Positions 15,705-26,000 of a DNA stretch of 64,000 nucleotides are shown piece by piece; positions within the stretch are counted from its first letter, which is position 1, and every line of letters starts with the position of its first letter. Below the pieces are notes generated by a model. The model ran no database searches. It had not been told where the DNA came from and saw nothing but the letters and a program-made list of their open reading frames with translations. Origin of the DNA: an uncultured Gammaproteobacteria bacterium (GTDB lineage Bacteria; Pseudomonadota; Gammaproteobacteria; JAADHQ01); contig CAMYJD010000002.1 in NCBI GenBank assembly GCA_947258655.1, forward strand, positions 117,057-181,056, in the 5' to 3' direction. A program made the position numbers and the translations under genes.

Positions 15705-15983
15705 ATGAAAGCTACTGCAGAATTACAGATCGTACCCATTGGTACGGGCGTTTCGGTCAGGCAGGAGATTAGCAGGGTTATCGAGATTCTTGAAGATCAC
15801 GATTTTATAATAGAAACACATGCCTCCGGAACCAATATCGAAGGTGAACTGAGTGAGATCCTTGCCACTGTTGCCGATATCCACACGCAGCTACATGAGC
15901 AGGGCTGTGTTCGGATGCTCAGCTATCTTAAGCTGGAAACCCGTACTGACAAGATGCCGACCCTTGCGGGGAAAAGACTTTAA
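15705..15983 (+). CDS. MTH1187 family thiamine-binding protein (UPF0045/DUF77)
   Basis: A 92-residue ferredoxin-like-fold protein of the UPF0045 family, related to YkoF. The pattern AELQIVPIGTGVSVRQEI, HASGTNIEGEL and LKLETRTDK is characteristic. Family members bind thiamine or related compounds, but a catalytic role is not known. The ribosome site AGGGAG is well spaced. It is followed by a cysteine-rich unknown gene 97 bp downstream in the same direction. Confidence 0.88.
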   Translation: MKATAELQIVPIGTGVSVRQEISRVIEILEDHDFIIETHASGTNIEGELSEILATVADIHTQLHEQGCVRMLSYLKLETRTDKMPTLAGKRL

Positions 15984-16080
15984 CAGATAAATAGCATGTA
16001 TTTCCATGGCTTGCATGTCGATTTGCGCAATAGCAACTATTCATCAATAATCACTATATAAAGGCAAATTGGTCGATTGC

Positions 16081-16509
16081 ATGAATCCTGAAACTGTATG
16101 TCCGTTTTCCAAACCGATCATCGGTCAGTGGTGTCAGTGCAGGTTTGCCCGGCTCGGTGATCGCTGTAGTGGAAAAATGCTCTGTTGCCATACGGGTAAT
16201 CAGATCGATACCTGTCTTTCACTCAGTGATACCCTTATACAACAATCCCGTTTTATCCTGGGATTGTCCAATACCGACGCAGGCCTGACTCATGCGCAGC
16301 TAATGAAGGTGCGATGTGGAGGATTGCAGGGAATGCAGCGTGTTCTGGGTCTGAATGAAGACAAGATGCCAGTTGTACTCGATCTCCTTGCTGCAATAGA
16401 TGATAGCTATGGTGATATGACAGAGTTTCCTTTTGAGAAGATCATGCAGGACATCAAGCTATTCAGTTCTCGCAAGAGGTCGGCTGTAAAAGGAGGGCAA
16501 TCACGGTGA
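16081..16509 (+). CDS. Cysteine-rich protein of unknown function
   Basis: A 142-residue protein with seven cysteines in the first 40 residues (positions 7, 18, 20, 29, 35, 36 and 46), in the spacing CPF, WCQC, DRC, LCC, DTC. This could hold a zinc ion or an iron-sulfur cluster. The C-terminal part is helical and charged. I do not recognise the family. Start choice is unsure: TTG at 16069 with AAGG close by would add four residues; the ATG at 16081 has a poor ribosome site. It lies between the thiamine-binding protein and a lipoprotein gene, all in the same direction. Confidence 0.6.
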   Translation: MNPETVCPFSKPIIGQWCQCRFARLGDRCSGKMLCCHTGNQIDTCLSLSDTLIQQSRFILGLSNTDAGLTHAQLMKVRCGGLQGMQRVLGLNEDKMPVVLDLLAAIDDSYGDMTEFPFEKIMQDIKLFSSRKRSAVKGGQSR

Positions 16510-16608
16510 GGGAAATGACGACATACTATTACGGATTCGTCATTCAGCTTGCTATGCATGATGGTGATATAATGACAGATATTATTCTCAGAGAAGGGAG
16601 CAGATAGT

Positions 16609-17481
16609 ATGATGGGCGGATATCCATCAAGGCTTTTACTGAAATGTATAGCGGTCATTACATTGGCAACCCTGCTGAGCGGATGTGGACGCGTGAGTCT
16701 GTCGATTACAGATGCGACAATCGATACAGCAGAGGCAGTGGTTCTGGCCTTTACCGGAGTTGAACTAACTCCGGTTTCCGGGGATATCGTCAAGGTTGAA
16801 TTTAAACCGAACAGGAACATTGATTTAATGACCCTAACCGATGGAATCTCCGAGGTCCTGTTGGATGATGAAGTTCTACTACAGGATAAATACGACCGGG
16901 TTACGCTTAAACTGGACATGGACGCATCATATGTGACGGTCAATGGTGCTGATTTTCCTGTTACGATACCCACTGATGCTCTGGATGGGCTGCAAGTAGA
17001 TAAGGAATTCGAGGTGAAGACAGGTTCCGACAGTCAGTTCACGATTGATTTTGACCTGAGGAAGTCATTGCTCGATCCGGAGAGTGGTACTGATGAATAT
17101 ATATTACGCCCGGTCCTGCGTCTGGTGGATAACAGTCTTACCGGGACGATCACGGGTAATGTGGATGCCAGTTTGCTCAGTTTGAATACTGCGTGCTATG
17201 ACAACAGCGGTGCCGTGACAGCAGTGGTATATGTCTTTAGCGGAATAAATATTACGCCCGATGACATCGATGGTGATACTACGGAGCCTATGACTAGTGC
17301 GCGCCTGAAAGACGACCTCAGTTATACGGCAGCATTCCTCGAAGAGGGTGATTATACGCTATCGCTGACCTGTGAGGCCATCAATGATGAACCCGACACC
17401 GATGACAATATCAATTTTCTTCGTAATCAGACTATAACTGTTGTTAAAGCTCAGGACAGTACAGTGGACTTCGGCTTGTAG
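16609..17481 (+). CDS. DUF4382 domain lipoprotein
   Basis: A 290-residue lipoprotein. The signal peptide ends in the lipobox LLSGCG, with Cys26 as the lipidated residue. The mature part begins with a beta-rich DUF4382 domain: VSLSITDATIDTAEAV, FTGVELTP and EVLLDDEVLLQDKYDRVTL. A second beta domain of carboxypeptidase-regulatory type (about 170-290) follows. It is rich in Asp and Thr and has an acidic character, as usual for surface or periplasmic proteins of this family, whose role is unknown. Strong AAGGGAG ahead of the start. Confidence 0.8.
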   Translation: MMGGYPSRLLLKCIAVITLATLLSGCGRVSLSITDATIDTAEAVVLAFTGVELTPVSGDIVKVEFKPNRNIDLMTLTDGISEVLLDDEVLLQDKYDRVTLKLDMDASYVTVNGADFPVTIPTDALDGLQVDKEFEVKTGSDSQFTIDFDLRKSLLDPESGTDEYILRPVLRLVDNSLTGTITGNVDASLLSLNTACYDNSGAVTAVVYVFSGINITPDDIDGDTTEPMTSARLKDDLSYTAAFLEEGDYTLSLTCEAINDEPDTDDNINFLRNQTITVVKAQDSTVDFGL

Positions 17482-17529
17482 CGGCGAGTGTATAAATCCG
17501 GATAATCTTCACGGGCTGTGATAGAAATA

Positions 17530-18060
17530 TTACATCCCTTCATCAATGGGATCCGGGCAATGTTCCCGCCTTTTGCAGGTTTGGCAATAATGGCCAAGGT
17601 AGAGTCTGTCGATCCAGTTAACGAGTTCGTTGATATGCTGTGCATCATCGAACAGGAATCCGGCCTCGAAATTTCGTTTGTCTTCATGTTTGCTGCCAAG
17701 CCCGGCGCCAGTCAGGTTCGCGGATCCGATAAAGGCCATCCTATTATCAATAACAACAGCCTTGGTATGGACCCGGGGACACAGTATTCTCTCAAACAGT
17801 TCGCTTTTTACCAGTGAATCGAAACGGTCGAAGTCCTCGCGAAAGCGTGGCCCTGGTTCGCGTGCATGAATCAGCCGAACAGCCACGCCTTTTTCAACCA
17901 GCTCGGCGAGTAATTGCAGGAAGGGTGCATACTTACCATCTATTTCGACGTGTAGATCCTTGATATCTGCGGTAACTATCCACAGGAATTTACGCGCCTG
18001 TGGTATGTGTGCTTGTACTAACTCAAGGTATATATCACGGTTTAGTAGTAACTGATGCAT
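17530..18060 (-). CDS. Phospholipase D-like protein with single HKD motif and cysteine tail
   Basis: A 176-residue protein with one HKD catalytic motif, HTKAVVIDNRMAFIGSANLT (His, Lys, Asp and the GSAN tail), so it would need to dimerise like the endonuclease Nuc. The N-terminal half has the paired strand ARKFLWIVTADI and a helical segment. The C terminus carries a cysteine cluster HYCQTCKRREHCPDP that may bind metal. There is no signal peptide, so a cytoplasmic nuclease or phosphodiesterase is more likely than a secreted lipase. It converges with the DUF4382 gene. Confidence 0.8.
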   Translation of the reverse strand: MHQLLLNRDIYLELVQAHIPQARKFLWIVTADIKDLHVEIDGKYAPFLQLLAELVEKGVAVRLIHAREPGPRFREDFDRFDSLVKSELFERILCPRVHTKAVVIDNRMAFIGSANLTGAGLGSKHEDKRNFEAGFLFDDAQHINELVNWIDRLYLGHYCQTCKRREHCPDPIDEGM

Positions 18061-18172
18061 AATGGTGTGTCGGATGCATATATTTTTTCTGTAATGTGGC
18101 AGAAAATAATCAATATATATACGGCTTTTATCGGTCTGGAAGAATATTGTTAAAAGTTAATTAAATACTAAA

Positions 18173-18197
18173 GCGACCCTTTCCAGGTCGCCTTTTT
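18173..18197. terminator. Hairpin with T-run, terminator-like
   Basis: GCGACC (18173-18178) pairs perfectly with GGTCGC (18186-18191) around a seven-base loop and is followed by five T on the plus strand. On the minus strand it lies about 50 bp behind the stop codon of the response-regulator/GGDEF gene, where a weaker TTTAGTATTT tail follows. No plus-strand gene leads into it. I favour a bidirectional terminator for the minus-strand gene. Confidence 0.5.
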
Positions 18198-18240
18198 ATG
18201 TGAACTAATTGTGCGGGTTTTCAGCAGGTGTGTAAAGGAT

Positions 18241-19563
18241 TCAGTTGGCAATAGAATTTTCTTTTGTGCGTATATCGCTAATATTATTTTCGTCGTCCAT
18301 GTAAATACTGTAGGTATTCTTTCCCTTGTGCTTGGACTGATACATAGCGATGTCTGCAGCCTTTAATAAAGATTCATAGTCACGACCATGATCGGGATAA
18401 ATTGCAATCCCTGTACTGGCTGATGGTAATATTTCTGCATTTGCCATAAGCAGCGGTGTATGGAGCAAATCATGCAACTTACGTGCAATTTTCAGTGCAT
18501 CACTATGTTTGTTGATGATAGTCACAACGACGAACTCATCACCGCCGAGACGTGCCAGTGTATCATCATCGCGTAGGGCCTGGCGTAAACGGGCAGCTAC
18601 GTGATTAAGAAAATCGTCTCCCTTGTCATGACCAAATGTATCGTTGATATCTTTAAAATGGTCGAGATCCAGCAACATGACTGCGACCTGCTTTCTCTCA
18701 CGCTCGGCCCGGAATATGGCCTGACTGATGCGGTCATATAGCAGATTCCTGTTGGCCAGTCCGGTCAACGGGTCATGATGGGCAAGATGCCAGAGGTCAT
18801 CCTGGGTTTGCATAATAACCGAGATATCCTGTGCTGTCCCTATCATCCTTAGCGGTGAACCATGCTCATCGAAAGTTACTTCACCCTCTGCCTGCACCCG
18901 ATAGATATTACCGTCCATCGTAATAACACGGTAGGAAATACAAAAATGCTTTTCATTAGCCAGCGCACTGTCTACAGCCATTTGTACATGGCTGCGATCC
19001 TCAGGATGGACACGGTCCATAAATGCCTGATAGTTGGCGCCGAATGACTGCGGCTGCTGACCAAATATACGAAACATCTGGTCAGACCATACAAGGTTAT
19101 TGTTTCTGATGTCCCATTCCCAGCTGCCCAGTAATCCAATGCGTTGGGCATCGGACAGGTGGCGCTCATTCCTGATCAATCTCGATTCCAGCTCGCTATG
19201 ATACAATGCAATTCGGAGTGTAATCTCCAGTTCTCTTTCCGCTACGGGTTTGATCAGATAACCAAATGGCGCGGTAGCCCCCGAGCGCTGGAAAAACTGT
19301 TCATCCGTATAGGCAGTGGCGTATACCACCGGGATATTATCAGATTCATGTATCGTTGCGGCGGCGTCGATACCGTCCATATCACCGGCCAATACTATAT
19401 CCATGATGATCAGCTCAGGTTGCGTTGCCCGTGCCTGGATTACGGCCTGCTCACCTGAATCGACAACGCTGACAACATTGTAGCCGAGACCGGTTAACTG
19501 GATTCTGAATTTTTCCGCGACTAGGGGATCGTCTTCGACGACCATGATACGTGTTGCTGTCAT
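18241..19563 (-). CDS. Response regulator with PAS and GGDEF output (diguanylate cyclase)
   Basis: A 440-residue cytoplasmic protein. Residues 1-125 form a receiver domain (MVVEDDPLVAEKF, phosphorylation aspartate in IIMDIVLAG, lysine in YLIKPV). A PAS domain of the PAS_3 type follows (GLLGSWEWDIRNNNLVWSD to TAQDIS), then a GGDEF domain with intact RLGGDEFVVV near residue 339. It should make cyclic di-GMP when phosphorylated; no dedicated kinase gene is adjacent. The frame is open to 19623, but homology begins at the ATG at 19563. Confidence 0.9.
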   Translation of the reverse strand: MTATRIMVVEDDPLVAEKFRIQLTGLGYNVVSVVDSGEQAVIQARATQPELIIMDIVLAGDMDGIDAAATIHESDNIPVVYATAYTDEQFFQRSGATAPFGYLIKPVAERELEITLRIALYHSELESRLIRNERHLSDAQRIGLLGSWEWDIRNNNLVWSDQMFRIFGQQPQSFGANYQAFMDRVHPEDRSHVQMAVDSALANEKHFCISYRVITMDGNIYRVQAEGEVTFDEHGSPLRMIGTAQDISVIMQTQDDLWHLAHHDPLTGLANRNLLYDRISQAIFRAERERKQVAVMLLDLDHFKDINDTFGHDKGDDFLNHVAARLRQALRDDDTLARLGGDEFVVVTIINKHSDALKIARKLHDLLHTPLLMANAEILPSASTGIAIYPDHGRDYESLLKAADIAMYQSKHKGKNTYSIYMDDENNISDIRTKENSIAN

Positions 19564-19716
19564 ATATGCTCGATTGTTTGATGTGTAAATGTAACTAACA
19601 GAAATTATAATGAGAAATAACATTATCGATAGCGGGAAAAGGTAAACATTTGTGTCTGTTTTTTTAGTATAATATTTAGAGTGCGATATAAGTTATTGAA
19701 ATGATAATAAAATAAA

Positions 19717-19784
19717 TCTCCCCAGGTAGGCGAGGCTACAGATAAAGCATGTTTTATCGTGCGATAATACTTGTGCCGGGGTGA
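19717..19784 (+). promoter_or_regulatory. Possible structured leader RNA upstream of glk
   Basis: Two small perfect hairpins sit side by side: GTAG-(GCGAGG)-CTAC at 19726-19739 and GATAAA-(GCATGT)-TTTATC at 19741-19758. The flanking TCTCCCC (19717-19723) can pair with GGGGTGA (19778-19784) with one mismatch, closing a junction. GGGGTGA is also the ribosome site of a 16-codon frame that starts at 19790, so the fold would hide it. The string TAGGCGAGGCT recalls the core of ykoK/M-box leaders, but the rest does not match that family as I know it. The whole stretch 19564-19893 is otherwise without a recognised gene. Confidence 0.3.
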
Positions 19785-19789
19785 AGCGT

Positions 19790-19840
19790 ATGTCTATGGT
19801 CAAGCGGACAGTGAATCGTTATGGTATGAAATACAGGTGA
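19790..19840 (+). CDS. Possible 16-residue leader peptide
   Basis: ATG at 19790 to TGA at 19838-19840 encodes MSMVKRTVNRYGMKYR, a very basic peptide. GGGGTGA lies five bases ahead, a better ribosome site than most genes here have. It ends 53 bp before glk. It may be a leader peptide tied to the putative RNA fold, or a chance frame; no conservation can be judged from one sequence. Confidence 0.25.
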   Translation: MSMVKRTVNRYGMKYR

Positions 19841-19893
19841 GCGCATAAACATAGCTGGTGTTCATCGGGTTCGATAATAATAGGGATGGCAGT

Positions 19894-20922
19894 ATGACAG
19901 ACAAGGTTCATGTACTATCCGGCGATATTGGTGGTACAAAAACACGCCTGGCGATTTATACAATAACAGATCTGGCACTCGAGACGCTTGCTGAAGATGA
20001 ATATCCCAGTCAGCAATATGCCTCGCTGAATACTATCATAGAAAATTTCCTCAAGGCCCATGAGCTGGCAGTGGATGTTGCCGGTTTCGGGATTGCCGGG
20101 CCGGTCAGAAACAACGCTGTGGATGCAACCAATCTGCCGTGGTTTATCAGCGCCAGTAATATAGCCGAACGCTTCAAGCTGGATCAAGTTGCACTGATCA
20201 ATGACCTGGAGGCCAATGCCTGGGGTATTCGCAGTCTGCAACAGCAAGACTTTTATATACTCAACACGGGTAATCCGGACATAACAGGAAATGCAGCAAT
20301 TATTGCGGCCGGTACCGGCCTCGGTGAGGCCGGCCTGTGCTATAACGGTGAAGATTACCGTCCGTTTGCGACTGAAGGGGGGCATGCCGACTTCAGTCCC
20401 TGCAGTGAACTGGAAGTTGAATTACTGCGCTACCTGCTTGAACGGTACCGGCATGCCAGTTGGGAACGCGTCCTGTCCGGTCCAGGCCTGGTCACGTTGC
20501 ATGAGTTTCTATGTTATTACCGGCGCCAGGAAATCCCTTCCACGTTACAGCAGGCCATGCGCGACGGTGATCCGGCAGCGGCGATTTCACAGGCTGCCCT
20601 GGCTGGTGAGGATGAGATCAGCCGGGAGGCACTCGAACTGTTTGCTCACCTGTATGGAGTAGAGGCAGGTAACCTGGCATTGAAGATAATGTCTACTGGT
20701 GGATTATATATTGGAGGAGGCATTGCACCCAAGATTATCGATGTTCTGAAGGATGGTGCATTTATGACAGCGTTCAGTGCCAAGGGTCGCATGCAGTCAC
20801 TATTGGAAAATATGCCGGTCAGGGTGATCATGAACGACCGTACAGCGTTATATGGGGCAGCGATATACGCATTGTTGCAACATAAACCTGACCTACAATG
20901 GCCGCATTGTAGTATTGCCTGA
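19894..20922 (+). CDS. glk: Glucokinase
   Basis: A 342-residue ASKHA-fold sugar kinase of the proteobacterial Glk type, phosphorylating glucose with ATP as the first step of glycolysis. Motifs: phosphate-binding LSGDIGGTKTRLAIY, GIAGPV, the sugar-binding NLPW and catalytic LINDLEANAWG, the adenosine loop IAAGTGLGEAGL and the EGGHADFSP segment typical of Glk. Start at 19894 has AGGGA ahead and begins with the conserved N terminus. It appears monocistronic, 208 bp from the next gene. Confidence 0.92.
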   Translation: MTDKVHVLSGDIGGTKTRLAIYTITDLALETLAEDEYPSQQYASLNTIIENFLKAHELAVDVAGFGIAGPVRNNAVDATNLPWFISASNIAERFKLDQVALINDLEANAWGIRSLQQQDFYILNTGNPDITGNAAIIAAGTGLGEAGLCYNGEDYRPFATEGGHADFSPCSELEVELLRYLLERYRHASWERVLSGPGLVTLHEFLCYYRRQEIPSTLQQAMRDGDPAAAISQAALAGEDEISREALELFAHLYGVEAGNLALKIMSTGGLYIGGGIAPKIIDVLKDGAFMTAFSAKGRMQSLLENMPVRVIMNDRTALYGAAIYALLQHKPDLQWPHCSIA

Positions 20923-21130
20923 GAGGCAATCACCACGGATATGTATCGTCGATGAGCTTTATGATGGATCAACCAGCTATACTATGCTTTACAGATTCCG
21001 AAAATTATAAACGATCAGGTACAATATATAAATATATTGGCAATTCTCGGGATTGCTGTACTGAAAGATTATTATACTCATTCTATTGGCAGGTGTTTAT
21101 TTGCTGGGTAAAGATAGCAGGGGCAAGAAA

Positions 21131-22087
21131 ATGATGAATATCATCAGTAAACAGCTTGGTGGATTTGCGATATTAGTGCTTGCACATATTGCTGTTTTGA
21201 TAAGTACCAATGCTGTCGCAGCAGGTGTGTTCACTGGTACTAGCAAGGACATCATTGCTTATCTGTATGTCAGGGTTAATACCATGACAGCTGTAGATGG
21301 GAGCCCGAGTCTGCAAAGCACGGTGGAAAAATACCCGGTACTGTATGCCGATTTTGGCGGGCGCTGTGAATACTTTCTGAAAAAAACACGCCAGGATATC
21401 ACCCGTGGAAGTCGCTTGTCTGAGCGGGTTTATTTCAAGGATGTGACTGCAATCAGGGCGTTCAAAGGCGTGCCTGTTAGCAGTGACCGTTTTGGTCTGA
21501 ATATATCGGTCGGCAACAAAACGTACCAGGTTCGGAAGTGGAGTGGAATGGCCGCACTCAGCAAAGATATTCGTGGTGGTGATTGCAGTAATATCCGTAA
21601 TGAGGATGTGAGTTATACCTGGCCTGTCTTGCATTTCAAGGTCATTTCCAGATACAGGACTGTGCAATGGATTGAAGCGGATCTAACCAATATTGTCGAG
21701 TTTGCCTATGACCGTCGCAGAGGCAGGAAGCTGTATGAGGCAATTGCAAAAGATGATAAAAAAGAATCCACGTTAAAGCAGGAGCGCAGCAAGAGTTTTC
21801 AGCAATTAAAGGCTGAAGCACAGGAAAGGGCAGAGCGTCGTGCGCAAGAGCAAAAGCAGCCTGGCGCTGACATGTCGGTTGAGCTGTTGTCAGATGAGCT
21901 CATAAATGAATTTCGTGCCAGTCTTGCCGAGGGCGATGATTCACATTGTGGATTGATCATTGAGGTCAGAAACAAGGTTGTCAAGGTGCAAACGGCCAGT
22001 GGAGAGTATTGGCTCAAGCGCAAACAGTTGTATCCAGCAGATTCCAGGCCATGTAATTTTGTCGGCGGGATATATCAGGAGCCGTAA
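21131..22087 (+). CDS. Exported protein of unknown function
   Basis: A 318-residue protein with a signal peptide (hydrophobic LGGFAILVLAHIAVLIS, cleavage near NAVAA). The mature part has four cysteines that could form disulfides, a beta-rich core (about 30-200), a charged coiled-coil segment rich in Glu, Arg and Lys (about 200-260) and a C-terminal beta part ending in NFVGGIYQEP. I do not recognise a domain. The start has AGGGGC eight bases ahead. Confidence 0.7.
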   Translation: MMNIISKQLGGFAILVLAHIAVLISTNAVAAGVFTGTSKDIIAYLYVRVNTMTAVDGSPSLQSTVEKYPVLYADFGGRCEYFLKKTRQDITRGSRLSERVYFKDVTAIRAFKGVPVSSDRFGLNISVGNKTYQVRKWSGMAALSKDIRGGDCSNIRNEDVSYTWPVLHFKVISRYRTVQWIEADLTNIVEFAYDRRRGRKLYEAIAKDDKKESTLKQERSKSFQQLKAEAQERAERRAQEQKQPGADMSVELLSDELINEFRASLAEGDDSHCGLIIEVRNKVVKVQTASGEYWLKRKQLYPADSRPCNFVGGIYQEP

Positions 22088-22341
22088 TGGCAGCAATCGC
22101 TTATATCGTTACAGGGTGACTTGAATAGCTACCCGATGCATTACGGCCATGCTATTCTGATATTAGACTGTGTCTATACTACTTCTTAAGCTTACGCATA
22201 ATATAATAATTAACCCCTTGGAATAATACTGTGCGCACCTGAGCATGCGCTTGTCGTCAAGGATTTATTGACCTAAGTCATGTATTACACCCGGAGTATA
22301 TAGTAAATTGATTATACATTGTTAGTTATCAGGGTGTTGAT

Positions 22342-22707
22342 ATGAGTATGCAGATTTTGAATATTCTCGTATTATTGATAGCGATAGCCATTATAATCAG
22401 AACCGGCCTGGCATTTTACAGTATGCGAAAGTGTTTAGGTGAACTGGATAGCAGACAGGCTTTGGTAGGTGCAGTGAAGAATCTGCGTCTGAACAAAATG
22501 CTTGATCATTTGAATATGCCACTCGAGCGATATGTAGACACTGTTCCAGCCAATGAAATCATGAGTCATATTCTAAACTGTAGAAAATGCAAAAATATAA
22601 ACACCTGTGATAAGTATCTGCGCAGGGGAGCCACTAATACAGAGGTGAGCTTTTGTCCTAATTTCAAATCTCTTTCCAATAACAGGAAATACCTGAGTCG
22701 CGGATAA
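22342..22707 (+). CDS. DUF6455-like membrane-anchored protein with cysteine motif
   Basis: A 121-residue protein with an N-terminal membrane anchor (residues 5-20). The soluble part shows LNKMLDHLNMPLERYV, then CRKCKNINTCDKYL and a final FCPN. This cysteine spacing resembles the DUF6455 family. The four cysteines may bind zinc or an iron-sulfur cluster. AGGGTG is well placed ahead of the start. Function unknown. Confidence 0.7.
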   Translation: MSMQILNILVLLIAIAIIIRTGLAFYSMRKCLGELDSRQALVGAVKNLRLNKMLDHLNMPLERYVDTVPANEIMSHILNCRKCKNINTCDKYLRRGATNTEVSFCPNFKSLSNNRKYLSRG

Positions 22708-23021
22708 AGCAATTCCTGGTAATTGTTTATAAGCGGCTCATCGGTTGTCATCATCAGCGAACAACTGGATTTGACTAGTCAGCGTGACTGATCGTTTTGG
22801 TCAGGGTCGGCTTGCATCGCCGCTTTTACTCCATATCACATAACCCATTTCAGGGTAAAAACGTCCCTAATGAGTCAAATGACTTGAGATGAGTGATATA
22901 TATTCTATATTTCTATTAGATGGATCTTGTACCTGAATCCTTTCAGTCCATAACAATGGTTTAAAATACGACATGCCAGAAAACAGACTATTGTAACCGC
23001 TATCAGAGGCCCACAGCTGAA
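22708..23021. other. Intergenic region upstream of putA
   Basis: No gene is visible. It contains a short dyad AGTCA-GCG-TGACT and an AT-rich stretch near 22880-22925 that could hold the putA promoter. There is no obvious PutA-type operator, which fits the lack of a DNA-binding domain in this PutA. Confidence 0.4.
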
Positions 23022-26000
23022 ATGACAATCCATTATAGCCACAAATCCGATATGCATCCCCTGCGCTTGGAAATCAATAAGGTCTGTCTGGCTGATGAGG
23101 CGGAAATCGTACGCCAACTAGTACAACAGGTTAAAATACCAGAAGCTGTAGTTGTTGAGATTGTCAGTTATGCAGGTACATTGATCGAGAGAATCAGGAG
23201 CCATGTTCATGAGCGTGGCGCTATCGATTCATTACTGCATGAGTATGATCTGTCTACGCAGGAAGGTATTACGTTAATGTGCCTGGCAGAGGCCATGTTA
23301 CGAATCCCGGATGCGGAAACGGCAGATCACCTGATCAAGGACAAGCTTGGCCCGGCGGAGTGGGATAAACACATGGGTCATAGCCATTCGTTTTTTGTCA
23401 ATGCCTCGACCTGGGGGCTGATGTTAACCGGCAAGCTGATGCGCTACGAGCAGGAAACTATGGACAGTGTCTTGATCCGTCTGCTAGCGCGGTCCAGCGA
23501 TCCGCTGATCCGTACGGCAACCAGACAGGCCATGAATATCATCGGTCATCAATTCGTGCTTGGCGAGACGATTGAACATGCCATGCAGCGGATTGTGAAA
23601 AAAGGACCTGAAAATACACTTTACTCTTTCGATATGCTTGGCGAAGCGGCATTGTCGAAGGCCGATGCACAACGCTATCGTGAGCGTTATCTGTATGCTG
23701 TCGGCATACTTGGCCATAGGCAGCAGGATGTCAAATATCCGGCAGAAGCACTCGAGATTTCGTTGAAATTATCAGCATTGCATCCGCGTTTTGAATATGC
23801 ACAACGCAAAAGGGTTCTAGATGAACTGGTGCCTGATGTGTTGTTGATAGCACAGCAGGCGCGTGAGGCTGGTGTCAATGTCATCATTGATGCAGAGGAA
23901 GCGGCGCGCCTGGAAATAACGCTGGATGTGTTTGAAGCTGTCTATACGGACCAGTCCATGGCAGGTTGGGAAGGGCTGGGTATCGCAGTGCAGACCTATC
24001 AGAAACGGGCGCCGGCAGTGATCAAATGGCTGGCTGCAATAGCCAGGGAAGGGCATCGGCGTATCATAATACGCCTGGTCAAGGGAGCCTACTGGGACAG
24101 TGAAATCAAGCAGGCGCAAGAGCAGGGACTGGACGGATATCCTGTATTTACACGCAAGCCATATACCGACCTGTCTTATCTTGCCTGTGTGCAGCAGGTC
24201 TTCGAACTGGGTGAATATCTGTATCCGCAATTCGCCTCACACAATGCCTATACCATCGCGATGATAAAAAAACTTGCGGCTCCACAACAGGAATATGAAT
24301 TTCAGCGCTTGCATGGTATGGGAGAAGATGTATATGACGAGTTATTGCGCGATGATTCATCTGTACGCTGTCGAGTATATGCACCTGTGGGTAGTTATAA
24401 CGAGTTATTGCCTTATCTGGTACGTCGTCTGTTGGAAAATGGGGCTAATAATTCCTTTGTCAATCGTATAGAGAATGAACGCGTGGCAGTTGATGAATTG
24501 ACTCAGGACCCTGTGGCAGCTGCAGTAGCCACAGACTTCAACCCTCATCCACGTATCCCGTTGCCGTGCAGATTGTTTGGTCAAACACGATTGAATTCCA
24601 GCGGGATCAATTTCTATGACACGCAAACCTTGCTGGAACTGGAACGAGCTTTCGCCGGGTTCCAGGAACGTGACTGGCATGCAGCGTCGCTAATTCGGGA
24701 GCCATTAAGCTCGGATCATGTGACAGCCATCAACAACCCCGCAAATATCAGCGAAACAATCGGACATGTTGCTGAATCAACAATAGATCATGTGTGCCGG
24801 GCACTGGCCGTGACGTATGATTACCATCCCCAATGGTCGCGCTTATCTGTAGAGCAGCGAGCGCAAATTGCCGAACGCGCGGGCAAGCTGTTAGAGGCTC
24901 ATCGTGATGAATTGATGTATCTATGCATACGGGAAGGTGGAAGGTGCATCAGGGATAGTCTATCTGATCTGCGCGAGGCGGTCGATGCTTGCCATTATTA
25001 TGCCATGCAGGCCCGGACAAGCTTGTCTGAACAGACTCTGTCAGGTCCGGTCGGAGAGTCGAATACACTATCTACACATGGCCGTGGTGTCATCATTTGT
25101 ATCAGCCCATGGAATTTTCCATTGGCTATATTCACCGGGCAGATCATTGCAGCCTTGCTAGCAGGGAATACAGTCATTGCCAAGCCTGCTCACCAGACAC
25201 CGTTGACTGCGATGCGAATTGTTGAGTTATTACATGAAGCAGGCATACCACTTGATGCGCTATGTCTGTTGCCCGGGCAGAGTAATGTGATAGGGCCGGC
25301 ATTATTGTCTGATGAACGGATTGCTGGGGTAATATTCACCGGATCGACCGCAGTGGCCAGACATATTAACCGTACACTGACACAACATGATGGACCTATT
25401 GTACCGTTAATAGCCGAGACCGGTGGCCAGAACGCAATGATCGTCGATAGTTCGGCACTGCCCGAGCAGGTCGTGCATGATGTGATGGCTTCTGCCTTCA
25501 ATAGTGCAGGGCAACGCTGTTCAGCATTGCGAGTACTATTTTTGCAGGATGATATCGCCGAGCGTGTCATCGATTTGTTAAAAGGAGCCATGGATGAGCT
25601 CAGTGTTGGAGATCCGCTCAGTCTGGCAACAGATGTGGGCCCCCTGATAGATGCGCAGAGTAAAAAGAAGATCATGTCGCATATCGAATGGTTGCAGGGA
25701 TCTGCAAACTATATTTGTAAGGCAAACGTAGATGCGGACTTGTTGGATGGAAACTTTATAGCCCCCGTCGTTTATGAGATAGCATCATTATCCATGTTAA
25801 AGGAGGAGATTTTTGGTCCGGTGCTTCATGTCGTGCGCTATGCTGCGGCAGAACTGGATAATGTGATCAATGCTATTAATAATACAGGGTATGGCCTGAC
25901 CCTGGGTATTCATAGCCGCATCGAGGAAAAAGCGCAATATATTGCGCAGCGCGTCCGCGCTGGCAATATCTATGTCAATCGCAATATAATTGGCGCGGTA

